Shown in pieces: positions 24,982 to 33,367 of a stretch of DNA of 64,000 nt (positions are counted from its first letter, which is position 1; each line of letters opens with the position of its first letter). The DNA lies in the NCBI GenBank assembly GCA_020639095.1, contig JACKHH010000002.1:169455-233454 (forward strand). Reading direction: 5' to 3'. This DNA comes from Phycisphaerales bacterium (GTDB lineage: Bacteria; Planctomycetota; Phycisphaerae; UBA1845). The notes below the pieces were generated by a model. It did no database searches and was not told where the DNA came from. It worked only from the letters and a program-made list of their open reading frames with translations. The translations under genes and the position numbers were made by a program.

Positions 24982-25857
24982 CTAGCTCGCGGCCGGTGCA
25001 TCGGCACTGGGGGCGGCACCCGCATCGCCACCATCCGCCGGAGCGGAGGCTGCCGGTTCAGCGGCCATGCCCGAGCGATCGCCTTCGTCGCCATCGGCAC
25101 GCGCCATCGCGCGACGCGAACGCCGACGCGGACCCTGATCACCGGCGGAGTCGTCCTTCACGGGCTTCTCCGGACGCGAACGCTTGCCCTGTTCCACGGC
25201 TTCGGACAGGTGCTTCAACACGGTCTCGATCGAACGGATCGCGTCGTCATTGCCCGGAATGGGAATGTCCGCGAAGTCCGGATCGGAATCGGTATCAATC
25301 AGGCAAACCGTCGGAATGCCCAACGCCTTGGCTTCGCGCACCGCGATATGCTCGCGCTGAACGTCGATGATGATCAGCGCCTTCGGCAGACGGTTCATCG
25401 TGCGGATGCCGTCCAAGTTGCGCTTGATCTTCAGCCGTTCGCGCGTACGCGTGGCGATCGCCTTCTTGCTGAACTCCATCAGCTTTCCGCTTGCTTCCTC
25501 GGTTTCGAGTTCTTCAAGCCGGCCAAGCCGGGAGCGCACCGTGCGGAAATTCGTGAGCGTACCACCGAGCCACCGTTCGGTGACCCAGGGCATGTCGCAA
25601 CCCCGAGCAAAGTGCTCGACCGAATGCCGCGCCTGACGTTTCGTGCCCACAAAGAGCACGTCTCCACCTTCGGCCACGGTTCGCGTGATAAACCGCTTCG
25701 CACGCAACAATCCCTTCACCGTCTCACGCAGATCGATGATGTGGATGAGGTTGCGCTTCCCGAAGATGAACTGACCCATCTTCGGATTCCAGCGGCTCGC
25801 GCGATGCCCAAAGTGGATTCCTGAATCCACAAGTTCCTTAACCAACGCTGTTGACAA
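24982..25857 (-). CDS. rpsB: 30S ribosomal protein S2
   Basis: A 291-aa S2 protein with the signature SGIHFGHRASRWNPKM near the N-terminus, IHIIDLRETV, and the second S2 signature region PKALIIIDVQREHIAVREA. I assign a TTG start at 25857: GGAGG (plus-strand CCTCC 25864-25868) sits exactly 6 nt upstream and the resulting N-terminus STALVKELVDSG matches S2 proteins, while the GTG at 25887 is too far upstream. The last 60 residues form a low-complexity Ala/Asp/Arg-rich extension beyond the E. coli protein (241 aa). It is the first gene of the rpsB-tsf transcript and divergent from lpxB. Confidence 0.96.
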   Translation of the reverse strand: MSTALVKELVDSGIHFGHRASRWNPKMGQFIFGKRNLIHIIDLRETVKGLLRAKRFITRTVAEGGDVLFVGTKRQARHSVEHFARGCDMPWVTERWLGGTLTNFRTVRSRLGRLEELETEEASGKLMEFSKKAIATRTRERLKIKRNLDGIRTMNRLPKALIIIDVQREHIAVREAKALGIPTVCLIDTDSDPDFADIPIPGNDDAIRSIETVLKHLSEAVEQGKRSRPEKPVKDDSAGDQGPRRRSRRAMARADGDEGDRSGMAAEPAASAPADGGDAGAAPSADAPAAS

Positions 25858-25863
25858 AGGGCA

Positions 25864-25896
25864 CCTCCAGAGCGTTTTCGGGGACACCGCGTCCCC
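25864..25896 (-). promoter_or_regulatory. rpsB translation start region: Shine-Dalgarno and leader hairpin
   Basis: GGAGG at 25868-25864 (minus strand) selects the TTG start. Eleven nt further upstream, GGGGAC-accgc-GTCCCC (25880-25896) forms a 6-bp hairpin. S2 is known to repress its own operon through the rpsB leader in several bacteria; whether this hairpin is such a site is unproven. Confidence 0.4.
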
Positions 25897-26125
25897 ACCA
25901 CAAGCGCGGGCACAGTTGCGCCGCGTGCAGAACCATGCAGGTTAGCAGATTCCCGCTATCCTTCAAGCAAACCGGAGTGCGATCAGGCGTGTTTTGGCGG
26001 GTCAGGAGTGGCGTAAAGTCAGGGTGGCACAGTCTGGCGCAGCCAAGCCGTGGGCATCGTGCGACCTCGTTCTGGCCACTGCCCCGCGGCTGCGGTACAG
26101 TCTCTGCCACGTGAGGAATGCAGGA

Positions 26126-27319
26126 ATGCCCGTAACCACCGACCAGCCAACGAGTTCCGGCGCTACGCCCCAGAAGACCGGCCCGGTCGTGTTTATCTCA
26201 GCGGCTGAGCCCAGTGCCGATCTGCACGGCTCCAAGCTCATCCGGGCAGTCCGCGAGCAGGATCCCAGCGTCCGCTTCGTGGGCATCGCCGGGCCGCTCA
26301 TGCGTGAGGCGGGCTGCGAAGTCGTTTTTGACATGACCTCCCACGCGGCCATGCTCGCGGGCGTATTCAAGGTGGCTCCCCATGCCTGGGAGATGCTCAA
26401 ACGCAGCAAAGCCTACCTCCGCTCGAATCCGGTCGACCTGGCTGTGGTCATCGACTCCCCCACGCTCAATCTGCCTGTCGCCAAGTACGCCCGCCGCAAC
26501 CGCGTGCCGGTGCTCTACTACATTGCCCCGCAAGTCTGGGCGTGGGGAAAGGTTCGGGTGTATCGCGTTCGACGGCGGACGAACCGGCTTGGGGTGATCC
26601 TGCCGTTTGAGGAAGCGTTCTTCCGACGCTACGGCATTCAGGCGGACTACGTCGGCCATCCGTTGTTCGACACGTTGGCGCAGCGCGTCATTTCCGATTG
26701 CGACGTCGCGGCAGTGCGCGCGAAGGGGAGCCCGCTGATCACGATTCTGCCAGGGTCGCGCAAGCACGTGGTGGACGAAGTGTTCGGCGGGCAACTCGAA
26801 GTGGCAGACGCGATTCTTGAACAGCATCCGGACGCGCATTTCGCCATCTCCGTCGCGAACGAACGCACGCTGCCGATCGTCGAAGAAGCGCTTGCGAAAA
26901 CCAACATACCGTACAGCCTGCATCGCGACGCGAACGGCGTGCTGATGAGCGCGTCCGACCTTGCGCTCGTCGCGAGTGGGACGGCATCGCTGGAGACGGC
27001 GTACTACCACCTACCGATGATCGTGATGTACAATACGACACGCCTGGGCTGGTACGCGTTAGGCAAATGGGCAGTTTGCACGAAGCACTTGTCGCTGGTG
27101 AACATCCTCGCGGACCGCGAGATCGTTCCCGAGTTCATGCCCTTCTACCGTTCAACCGAACCGATCAAACGCGCGGCACTCGACCTGCTGGGAAATCCCG
27201 AACGACTGGCTGCCAAACGCCAGGAACTCGCCGATCTGATGAACCCCATGATCAAGACCGGCGCCAGCCAAAATGCGGCTGCCATCGTACTGGAGATGCT
27301 GAAAGCAGCTGGCAAGTAG
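26126..27319 (+). CDS. lpxB: Lipid-A-disaccharide synthase
   Basis: A 397-aa GT19 glycosyltransferase that joins UDP-2,3-diacylglucosamine and lipid X in lipid A synthesis. Motifs include the N-terminal FISAAEPSADLHGSKL, FVGIAGPLMREAGCE, VIDSPTLNLPVAKYAR, YYIAPQVWAWGKVRVYRVRR and the C-terminal donor site ALVASGTASLETAYYHLPMIVMYN with a following KHLSLVNILADREIVPEF. The length is typical. The ATG at 26126 follows GTGAGGA by 8 nt; upstream in-frame sequence to 25994 is non-conserved. No other lpx genes lie in the window. It supports a diderm, lipid A-bearing envelope. Confidence 0.96.
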   Translation: MPVTTDQPTSSGATPQKTGPVVFISAAEPSADLHGSKLIRAVREQDPSVRFVGIAGPLMREAGCEVVFDMTSHAAMLAGVFKVAPHAWEMLKRSKAYLRSNPVDLAVVIDSPTLNLPVAKYARRNRVPVLYYIAPQVWAWGKVRVYRVRRRTNRLGVILPFEEAFFRRYGIQADYVGHPLFDTLAQRVISDCDVAAVRAKGSPLITILPGSRKHVVDEVFGGQLEVADAILEQHPDAHFAISVANERTLPIVEEALAKTNIPYSLHRDANGVLMSASDLALVASGTASLETAYYHLPMIVMYNTTRLGWYALGKWAVCTKHLSLVNILADREIVPEFMPFYRSTEPIKRAALDLLGNPERLAAKRQELADLMNPMIKTGASQNAAAIVLEMLKAAGK

Positions 27320-27345
27320 TCGTTCGGCGGGGAGTTGACCCCGAG

Positions 27346-27372
27346 GGAGTTGACCCCGAAGGGGTCAACTCC
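27346..27372 (+). terminator. Hairpin after lpxB, possible terminator
   Basis: GGAGTTGACCCC-gaa-GGGGTCAACTCC is a perfect 12-bp stem with a 3-nt loop, 27 nt after the lpxB stop. A partial duplicate of the left arm precedes it (27331-27342). Only three T follow, so it is a weak terminator or a repeat element; similar GACCCC...GGGGTC motifs recur at 28855-28866 and 30347. Confidence 0.55.
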
Positions 27373-27462
27373 TTTGGCGCGGGATTGCGGTTAAGTCCGT
27401 CGGCGCGGGATCACGTCGCCGGCGTTGCACCGCGTCACGAATTCGAGCCAGTGCCGTTCCCC

Positions 27463-27620
27463 ACGGCGCAGCCGCCTAGGCCGGTGCTTCAGCACCGGTA
27501 ACACGGTTGGATATATGAATCCCCCTCCCCGCCGCCGCCCTCCGGGCGGCGGCGGGGAGGGCGAAGCAATGGAGCGTCGCGTGACCGGCCGTAAACGACC
27601 GGCCTAGGCGGCTGCGCCGT
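27463..27620. repeat. 158-nt element with perfect 23-bp inverted ends and an internal 18-bp hairpin
   Basis: Arms 27463-27485 and 27598-27620 are exact reverse complements (23 bp). Inside lie CCGGTGC-ttca-GCACCGG (27481-27498, sharing bases with the outer arm) and a perfect 18-bp GC-rich stem with loop TCC (27523-27540 with 27544-27561), plus a direct repeat of GACCGGCC (27592 region). The single strand could fold as a branched cloverleaf. No ORF of note is inside and no obvious target-site duplication flanks it. Confidence 0.85.
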
Positions 27621-27722
27621 TAACTCCGCAACACCATCGTCACGCGCCGCGGATTTCCCTAAAACCTTTCGGCGTTTCTCCGGTACAACACGATGGGCCC
27701 CAAACGCCGGAGCATCGCCACC

Positions 27723-28841
27723 ATGATCCGACGCGGCATCATCATTCTTTTGCTGATTGCGACGGTTTGTTCCGCTTACCTGCACCGGCTAAGCAACAGG
27801 TCGATCCAACTCGGACAGCTTCTGGACGAACCCTTCGGCGACCAACTCCTGACTTGGCTGCAATCCACATCAGACTCAGGTGCGCGATTCTGGCTGGATG
27901 CTTTTTACTCACTGGCGTTGGCGTACCATGCAATGCCTATTACGGAAAACACGAACATCTACGTTGGCGCGTCGCGCGGAGTATTGAGAATTGGCATCAT
28001 CGAGGTGCTCGATTTGAACAATCCGCCCGCGGAATCGGACAAGGGATTTGGCGATTTCCGATACTCGGCGAAGAACATCACCTACAGAATGTGGCCCGGC
28101 AATGCGTACTCACCTCCCACCTTCGCTGGCGCGGGCGGTTCGGGTATGCGTGCGAGAACGTTCTCCACGCCCATCTGGTCGATGATCGCCGTCTTCGGCG
28201 CGTACCCCTGCATCGCATTCCTGCGCGGGCCCATTCGGAGCATGCTGCGTGCGCGGCGGGGTGACTGCCACCGGTGCGGTTATGACCTGACCGGTGTTGA
28301 GACGCAGCGCTGCCCTGAGTGCGGTCGCCGTTTCGACATGAACAATCGGGCGCGGGCGGCTGCGAAGCATCGCGTTCGTATGGAGCGTAGCGCGCGCTGG
28401 TGCGAGATCTACATGACACAGCGCCGGCGGCGAAGGTTTGCGCACGTTGCATTCATTCTGGCCATCGGCTTGCTGTTGCTCTGGCCACTCAGCTACGTGC
28501 GTCCGGCGTTTCGCACGCCCTGGTTCAACTGCCGCATTGTGTGGGGGACGATCGCGATCTTCGGCCGCAGTCAGATTGACCCGGAGGATCGCGACTTCGA
28601 CACCAGCATCGACGGCTACGTGTCGCTGGAAACCTGTTGGTGGCCGTTCGACATGGTGGATGCGGTCAACGGGTGGTTGATCATACCGCTGTGGATGCTC
28701 GCCGGCGGTGTCGGCGTCGTTTGGTTTTTCCTCTATCGACCGGATCGTCACCGCTACGCGAAAAAGCACGGTGCGTCGTCAGTCGGCGAACGGGCACCTG
28801 CGGTCGATGCATCGATCCAGGCCGACGCCACGGGGGTGTAG
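27723..28841 (+). CDS. Membrane protein with zinc-ribbon motif, copy 1 of a duplicated pair
   Basis: A 372-aa protein with one N-terminal helix (MIRRGIIILLLIATV), an extracytoplasmic region of about 130 residues, a second helix (about 150-170), then a cytoplasmic-looking zinc ribbon CHRCGYDL...RCPECG, a third helix near 245 (FILAIGLLLLWPLSY) and a last helix near 330. Zinc-ribbon membrane proteins of this kind are common in planctomycetes; the function is unknown. I chose the ATG at 27723 because the paralogue at 29237 begins identically (MIRRGI) and upstream DNA is conserved up to that point; the frame opens at 27693. Confidence 0.8.
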   Translation: MIRRGIIILLLIATVCSAYLHRLSNRSIQLGQLLDEPFGDQLLTWLQSTSDSGARFWLDAFYSLALAYHAMPITENTNIYVGASRGVLRIGIIEVLDLNNPPAESDKGFGDFRYSAKNITYRMWPGNAYSPPTFAGAGGSGMRARTFSTPIWSMIAVFGAYPCIAFLRGPIRSMLRARRGDCHRCGYDLTGVETQRCPECGRRFDMNNRARAAAKHRVRMERSARWCEIYMTQRRRRRFAHVAFILAIGLLLLWPLSYVRPAFRTPWFNCRIVWGTIAIFGRSQIDPEDRDFDTSIDGYVSLETCWWPFDMVDAVNGWLIIPLWMLAGGVGVVWFFLYRPDRHRYAKKHGASSVGERAPAVDASIQADATGV

Positions 28842-28852
28842 GCTGATTTGAC

Positions 28853-29095
28853 CCCAGAGGGGTCACGTCACCTAGCTCAGGGTTGCACCGAAGGTGCTAC
28901 CCTGGGACGAGCGGCGGAAATTGAATTCGACCCTGAAAGGGTCGCGGCCCGTTACGCACACAGGCGACATATCGCATCCCTGACCGCAACCCCCTTGGGG
29001 TTGATTGCTCATGCACAACGGATGCCCAGGGTAGCCACTGCGCGGCAACCCTGGGCTATGGGCCGCGACGCCGTTGGCATCGAAGATGCATCCCT
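28853..29095. repeat. Intergenic repeat, copy A
   Basis: This AT-poor, palindrome-rich sequence follows the first zinc-ribbon gene. From about 28924 it matches copy B after the second gene: shared blocks include GCGGCCCGTTACGCACACAG, ATCGCATCC, GTTGGGGTTG-like and ACCCTGGGCTATGGGCCGCG. Short inverted repeats (GACCCTGAAAGGGTC, CCCTTGGGG) recur. No gene is supported within it. Confidence 0.75.
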
Positions 29096-29236
29096 ACGAG
29101 ACTCGCAAATCGGGGACGCAAACCGCGTTGCCGCACCAAAGATTAACACCTTTGTTTCGCGCCACAGATTTCCCTATGCCCTACCACCCGCCGTCAGGTA
29201 CAAGACGGTGGGCCCGAACGCCGGAGCATCACCCCC

Positions 29237-30349
29237 ATGATCCGACGCGGCATTGTCATTCTGCTTCTGCTGGCAACTCTAGGGGCAATACAGCTCTATC
29301 GCCTCAGCTACCGGACGATCTCGCTGACCGACATCCTCAACCAACCAAGCGAACAGCACTTTCAACTGTGGCTTGGGACAACTCAATTCCTCACGTATGC
29401 ACATCACGCAGGCGTGCTCAATTCATTTGAGCTAACGCACTACATGTGGCGCAGCTCGGAAGACACGTGTATCTGCGTCGCGCTTTCTCACGGGATCATC
29501 AATCTTGGCGTACTTGAGGATATTGGTACCGCCAATCCCCCGGCGGAGTCGGAGACCGAATTCAGCGTGTTTCGCTATTCTGTGAAGAATCTATCCACAA
29601 GGTCCTCGCTCCCGAGTCAATACGGACCACCGGGCCCGTCGCTGCGCGCTCACGCCATTTCTTTCCCGATCTGGTTGCTCTTTGTCGTATTCGGAACCTA
29701 TCCCATTATCGCGTTCATGCGCGGTCCCGTACGCAGTGTTCTACGTGCACGCCGGGGCGATTGCCGACGCTGTGGTTACGACCTTTCCGGTATCGCGATC
29801 GAGCGTTGCCCCGAGTGTGGGCGCGCGTTCGACCTGGAGCAGCGCGCGCAAGCGGCTGCCCGGTACCTCGCTCGACAGGAGCGTGCAGCCAGTTGGCGGG
29901 ATATCTATCTGACACAGCGTTCGCGACGCAGGCTCGCGCGGGTTGCTTTCGTCCTGACCGCGTCCCTTTTCATACTCTGGCCGCTCAGCTACGTGCGTCC
30001 GACGTTTCGCACGCCCTGGTTCAACTGCCGGATTGTCTGGGGCACGATCGCGCTGTTTGGCCGGGGCAACGTCGATCCCGCGGATCGCGACTTCAGCGTC
30101 GGACTGGATGGCTTCGTGTCGTTCGAGACGTGGTTGTGGCCTTTCAACATGGTGAATACGGTCAGCGGCTGGTTGATCGTACCGATTTGGATACTCGCCC
30201 TGCTCCCCGGCGTGCCTTGGTTTTTCCTATACCGTCCAGATCGGCACCGCATCGCCAAACGCCGACGAAAGGAACAACCCGACTTCAAACCGCAAACCGC
30301 TGACAGCGTGGTCGAAGCTACCGCAAGTACGGATGCGCAACCCAATTGA
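29237..30349 (+). CDS. Membrane protein with zinc-ribbon motif, copy 2 of a duplicated pair
   Basis: A 370-aa paralogue of the protein encoded at 27723-28841 with the same layout: N-terminal helix, extracytoplasmic region, helix, ribbon CRRCGYDL...RCPECG, a third helix near 240 and a last helix near 320. The C-terminal third is nearly identical between the two (LWPLSYVRPTFRTPWFNC, with one change), while the extracytoplasmic region has diverged, suggesting different ligands or partners. The 40 nt upstream of both ATGs is also conserved (ACGCCGGAGCATC...), so the duplication included leader DNA. Function unknown. Confidence 0.82.
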   Translation: MIRRGIVILLLLATLGAIQLYRLSYRTISLTDILNQPSEQHFQLWLGTTQFLTYAHHAGVLNSFELTHYMWRSSEDTCICVALSHGIINLGVLEDIGTANPPAESETEFSVFRYSVKNLSTRSSLPSQYGPPGPSLRAHAISFPIWLLFVVFGTYPIIAFMRGPVRSVLRARRGDCRRCGYDLSGIAIERCPECGRAFDLEQRAQAAARYLARQERAASWRDIYLTQRSRRRLARVAFVLTASLFILWPLSYVRPTFRTPWFNCRIVWGTIALFGRGNVDPADRDFSVGLDGFVSFETWLWPFNMVNTVSGWLIVPIWILALLPGVPWFFLYRPDRHRIAKRRRKEQPDFKPQTADSVVEATASTDAQPN

Positions 30350-30515
30350 CCCCGAAGGTGTCACGGCCCGTTACGCACACAGACGCGGTATCGCATCCGG
30401 GGCCGCAACCGCGTTGGGGTTGGGTTTACCATGACCCAACGAACCCAGAGTGACCGCTGCGCGACAACCCTGGGCTATGGGCCGCGACGCCTTTGGCGTC
30501 GACGTGTTTGCGTTA
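30345..30515. repeat. Intergenic repeat, copy B
   Basis: It begins on the stop codon of the second zinc-ribbon gene with TTGACCCCGAAGGTGTCAC and runs through CGGCCCGTTACGCACACAG to ACAACCCTGGGCTATGGGCC and GCGACGCC. It aligns by eye with copy A over about 170 nt with scattered differences. The following 30516-30769 has no gene until the Flp pilin. Confidence 0.75.
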
Positions 30516-30769
30516 CAATAAACCTCTGCTTCACCGCACCCACACGAGCGCGCCGGCGCCGCTATGGTTGAACTGGAACCATAACCGCGTGGACATTTGC
30601 TTACTCGCAACGATTGCGCGCAACACTCGGTTATACCGGACGCTCCAACTCACCGTCCGCTGCGAATTGACTCTTCGCAGTCTCGCTGCCTAAACAATAA
30701 TACTTGCCGCGTGCGTGTTGCGGCGACGGACAATTTGCACGATCGCTCTGTTCGAGAGGGAGGGAAGCG

Positions 30770-30946
30770 ATGAAAACCTGGCGTCAGTTCCTGCGTGAAG
30801 AAGACGGCCCGACGGCCACCGAATACGCCGTCATGCTCTCAATCATCATCATGGCTGTCGTGGCCACCGTGAAGCTCATTGGCTGGCACGTCCGGGACAA
30901 CTACCAGAACAGTGCCAAGGCCATCGGCGACGCGGTCGGTGCGTAA
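30770..30946 (+). CDS. Flp/Fap-type class IVb pilin, orphan
   Basis: A 58-aa Flp pilin precursor: short positively charged leader (MKTWRQFLREEDG) with predicted TadV-type cleavage after Gly13, the conserved Glu18-Tyr19 of the processed N-terminus (PTATEYAVML), and a single hydrophobic helix (LSIIIMAVVATV). The ATG at 30770 follows GAGAGGGAGGG. Flp pilins form tight-adherence (Tad) pili, but no tad/cpa assembly genes occur in this window, so machinery encoded elsewhere would be needed. Confidence 0.9.
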   Translation: MKTWRQFLREEDGPTATEYAVMLSIIIMAVVATVKLIGWHVRDNYQNSAKAIGDAVGA

Positions 30947-31005
30947 CGGATTCGCCGGCCCGCAGCGAACATCCGCGCGCGAACAACACTGCTTGGGCAT
31001 TGGGA

Positions 31006-32286
31006 TTATCCTGACGCGGGTGCTGTGCGCAAGCGCCGACTCAGCAGCATCGACCCGATCATTGCACACGCTACCCCCACACACACGAGCACCGCGATTT
31101 CCACGGCTGCTCCAGCGATCCCCTTGCCGCGAATCACATCGATCAGCCCGTCGTACGCCCACGCGTTGATCGTGAACAGACCAGCCGGTTTGATCCATTC
31201 CGGCATGAAGATGCGCGGGAACATGCTGCCGCCCACCGCGGACATGCCCAGAATGACAACCGTGCCGATGCTGTTGAGCTGCTCCGCCGTTCGCGCGACA
31301 CTCGCCATGAGCACGCCAAACCCCACCGTCGCGAAAGCGGTTGCGATTGTCACCGCTGCCAGCCCGCCCGCGAATTGGAAGATCGGCGCTTTGAACAGCA
31401 CCCACGCCAGCGCGTAGATCGACGACACTTGCAAAAGGCTTAGCACCAGTGACATGAGCAGGTGCCCGCAGAGATAGTGGCCCGCATCGACAGGGGCTGC
31501 GAGTATGCGGCGCGTCATGCCCAGCTTGAGTTCTTCGAGCATTCCCGATGCCGCGCCTGACGCATTGAACAGCAAAAACATCGGTACGAGCCCAGCCAGG
31601 TAGAGCAGACTCGGCGGTGGAAGTGCATCGCCGTGCTCGGCTGACACGCCGACCTTGTCGACACGCAGCAGACTCGCGGGCTTCGCGCTGCTCTCCGCCG
31701 TGGCACCTGCACTCGCTAGCGGACTCTCCGCGGTTGTGCCCGATTTCCCCGGCTTGCCCAACCAATGTTGGCCGGTCAGCTTGGCGATCGCGTCGTCGAA
31801 CATGTCGAACAGCGCCATGCCCGCAGCCATTTGCAGCATGCCACTGATGATGTCACCGCCCATCGGTTGGGTTTCATCAATGATGAGTTCCACGCGCGCA
31901 CCGCCCACATCGAGCGCAAACTGATTCGCGCCATAGCCCGCCGGTATGACCAGTGCAGCGGACACATGCCCCTTCTCAACCAGCCAACCAGCCGTCTCCC
32001 GCGTGAGCGCGTCCCCCTCGCGCAATTCGCGACGGATATTGACCGACATTTTCTCAAGCGCGTCCACCAGTGAGCGCGATGCGGGCGAATCGTCCTCGTC
32101 CACGAGCGCCACGCGCATCTGCGGTAAGCCCCCGCCGCCGGCATTGCCCGTCGGCAGCACCATCGTGAAGACCGCATACAACACCATACCGGGCAAAAAG
32201 ATGACCGCGAGGATCCCGGGCATGCGCGCGAGCGTACGCAGCTTCCAGCCCGCAAGCAGGAGTACCAAGCGCACGTGTCGCATCAT
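31006..32286 (-). CDS. ABC-2 type exporter permease
   Basis: A 426-aa permease with one N-terminal helix (about 20-45), a large extracytoplasmic domain (about 60-215), then about five helices (from LLYLAGLVPMFLLF near 222 to the C-terminal CVGVACAMIGSMLL). This is the topology of the YhhJ/NatB-like ABC-2 family. It sits 16 nt downstream of its ATPase gene and ends convergent to the Flp pilin gene. The substrate is unknown; relatives export sodium, drugs or lipids. Confidence 0.87.
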   Translation of the reverse strand: MMRHVRLVLLLAGWKLRTLARMPGILAVIFLPGMVLYAVFTMVLPTGNAGGGGLPQMRVALVDEDDSPASRSLVDALEKMSVNIRRELREGDALTRETAGWLVEKGHVSAALVIPAGYGANQFALDVGGARVELIIDETQPMGGDIISGMLQMAAGMALFDMFDDAIAKLTGQHWLGKPGKSGTTAESPLASAGATAESSAKPASLLRVDKVGVSAEHGDALPPPSLLYLAGLVPMFLLFNASGAASGMLEELKLGMTRRILAAPVDAGHYLCGHLLMSLVLSLLQVSSIYALAWVLFKAPIFQFAGGLAAVTIATAFATVGFGVLMASVARTAEQLNSIGTVVILGMSAVGGSMFPRIFMPEWIKPAGLFTINAWAYDGLIDVIRGKGIAGAAVEIAVLVCVGVACAMIGSMLLSRRLRTAPASG

Positions 32287-32302
32287 CAGATAATCCCAAT
32301 CA

Positions 32303-33223
32303 TCAATCGCGCAGCGCCTTGCCCGTCAGCTTGAGAAAGATCGCCTCAAGATTCGGTTCCTCGATCGATACGCCACGCAGCGCCAGCTTCATTTGATCGG
32401 CTGAGCGCACCGCAGCCAGCAGCGACCCTTGTGCGTCGGCAACGGACATGCGCAAATTGTCGCCTTCATACTCGAATTCCGCGCACTCAAGGCTCGCCGC
32501 AAGCTGCGTCGCAACCGGTTCATTCAAACCGTCAGCCGTAACGCACAATCCTCGCCGCGCTCCGATCTTCGCAACCAGTTCGCCGAGCGTACCCTCAGCC
32601 AGCAGCTTCCCCTGATCCATGATGCCGATGCGATGACAGAGCCGCTGCGCCTCTTCCATGTAGTGCGTCGTGTACAACACTGCCGCCCCACCGGCAGCAA
32701 GCTTCTCGACAATCTCGAAGATGTAGACGCGCGCCTGCGGATCGACGCCAGCCGTCGGCTCGTCAAGCAACACCAATTTAGGATCGTGAAGCAAAGCAGC
32801 CGCGATATTCAACCGGCGTTGCATGCCGCCCGAGTACGCAGCCACGCGATCGTCAGCGCGATCCTGCAATCCCACGTCGGCAAGTCGCTGCTGCACGCGA
32901 CGGCGCAGGTCGCTTCCACTCAGGTCGTACAGTTTGCCAGTAAACGCGAGACACTCCCGGCCGGTAAGCTTCTCCGCGAGCGCCATTTCCTGCGGTACTA
33001 GTCCGAGTTGCCGCCGTGGATCGCCCTTACCCGTACCGATCACCACACTGCCGCTGTCGGCATCCAAGAGGCGCGCGATGATGCTGATCGTTGTGGTTTT
33101 GCCCGCGCCGTTGGGACCGAGCAATCCGTAGATTTCGCCGGGTTCGATCGCGAAGGACACTCCGTCAACCGCCTGGATGCGATCAAAGCGCCTGCACAGA
33201 TTGTCGACGCGCAAGATGGACAA
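32303..33223 (-). CDS. ABC transporter ATP-binding protein
   Basis: A 306-aa ATPase with Walker A GPNGAGKTT, Q-loop LVPQEMAL, signature YSGGMQRRLNIAAAL, Walker B LVLLDEPTAGVD and H-loop TTHYMEEA, followed by a C-terminal domain typical of ABC-2 exporters (about 220-306). A TTG at 33223 is chosen because GGAG stands 6 nt upstream and the protein then starts SILRVDNLCRRFD; the frame opens at a TTG at 33298. It energises the permease encoded 16 nt downstream. Confidence 0.9.
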   Translation of the reverse strand: MSILRVDNLCRRFDRIQAVDGVSFAIEPGEIYGLLGPNGAGKTTTISIIARLLDADSGSVVIGTGKGDPRRQLGLVPQEMALAEKLTGRECLAFTGKLYDLSGSDLRRRVQQRLADVGLQDRADDRVAAYSGGMQRRLNIAAALLHDPKLVLLDEPTAGVDPQARVYIFEIVEKLAAGGAAVLYTTHYMEEAQRLCHRIGIMDQGKLLAEGTLGELVAKIGARRGLCVTADGLNEPVATQLAASLECAEFEYEGDNLRMSVADAQGSLLAAVRSADQMKLALRGVSIEEPNLEAIFLKLTGKALRD

Positions 33224-33367
33224 GCTCAACTCCAGTATTTCGGCATACCCCTGATGGCTGCGATTCTGCCATGAACGTCGCGGTGTCACAATGACCAAAC
33301 CGTAGGCCGATGTCGCTACCCGCGCAAAGTTGTCATTCGGAAATCGTTGAGGTGGGTGGCGAATGCG

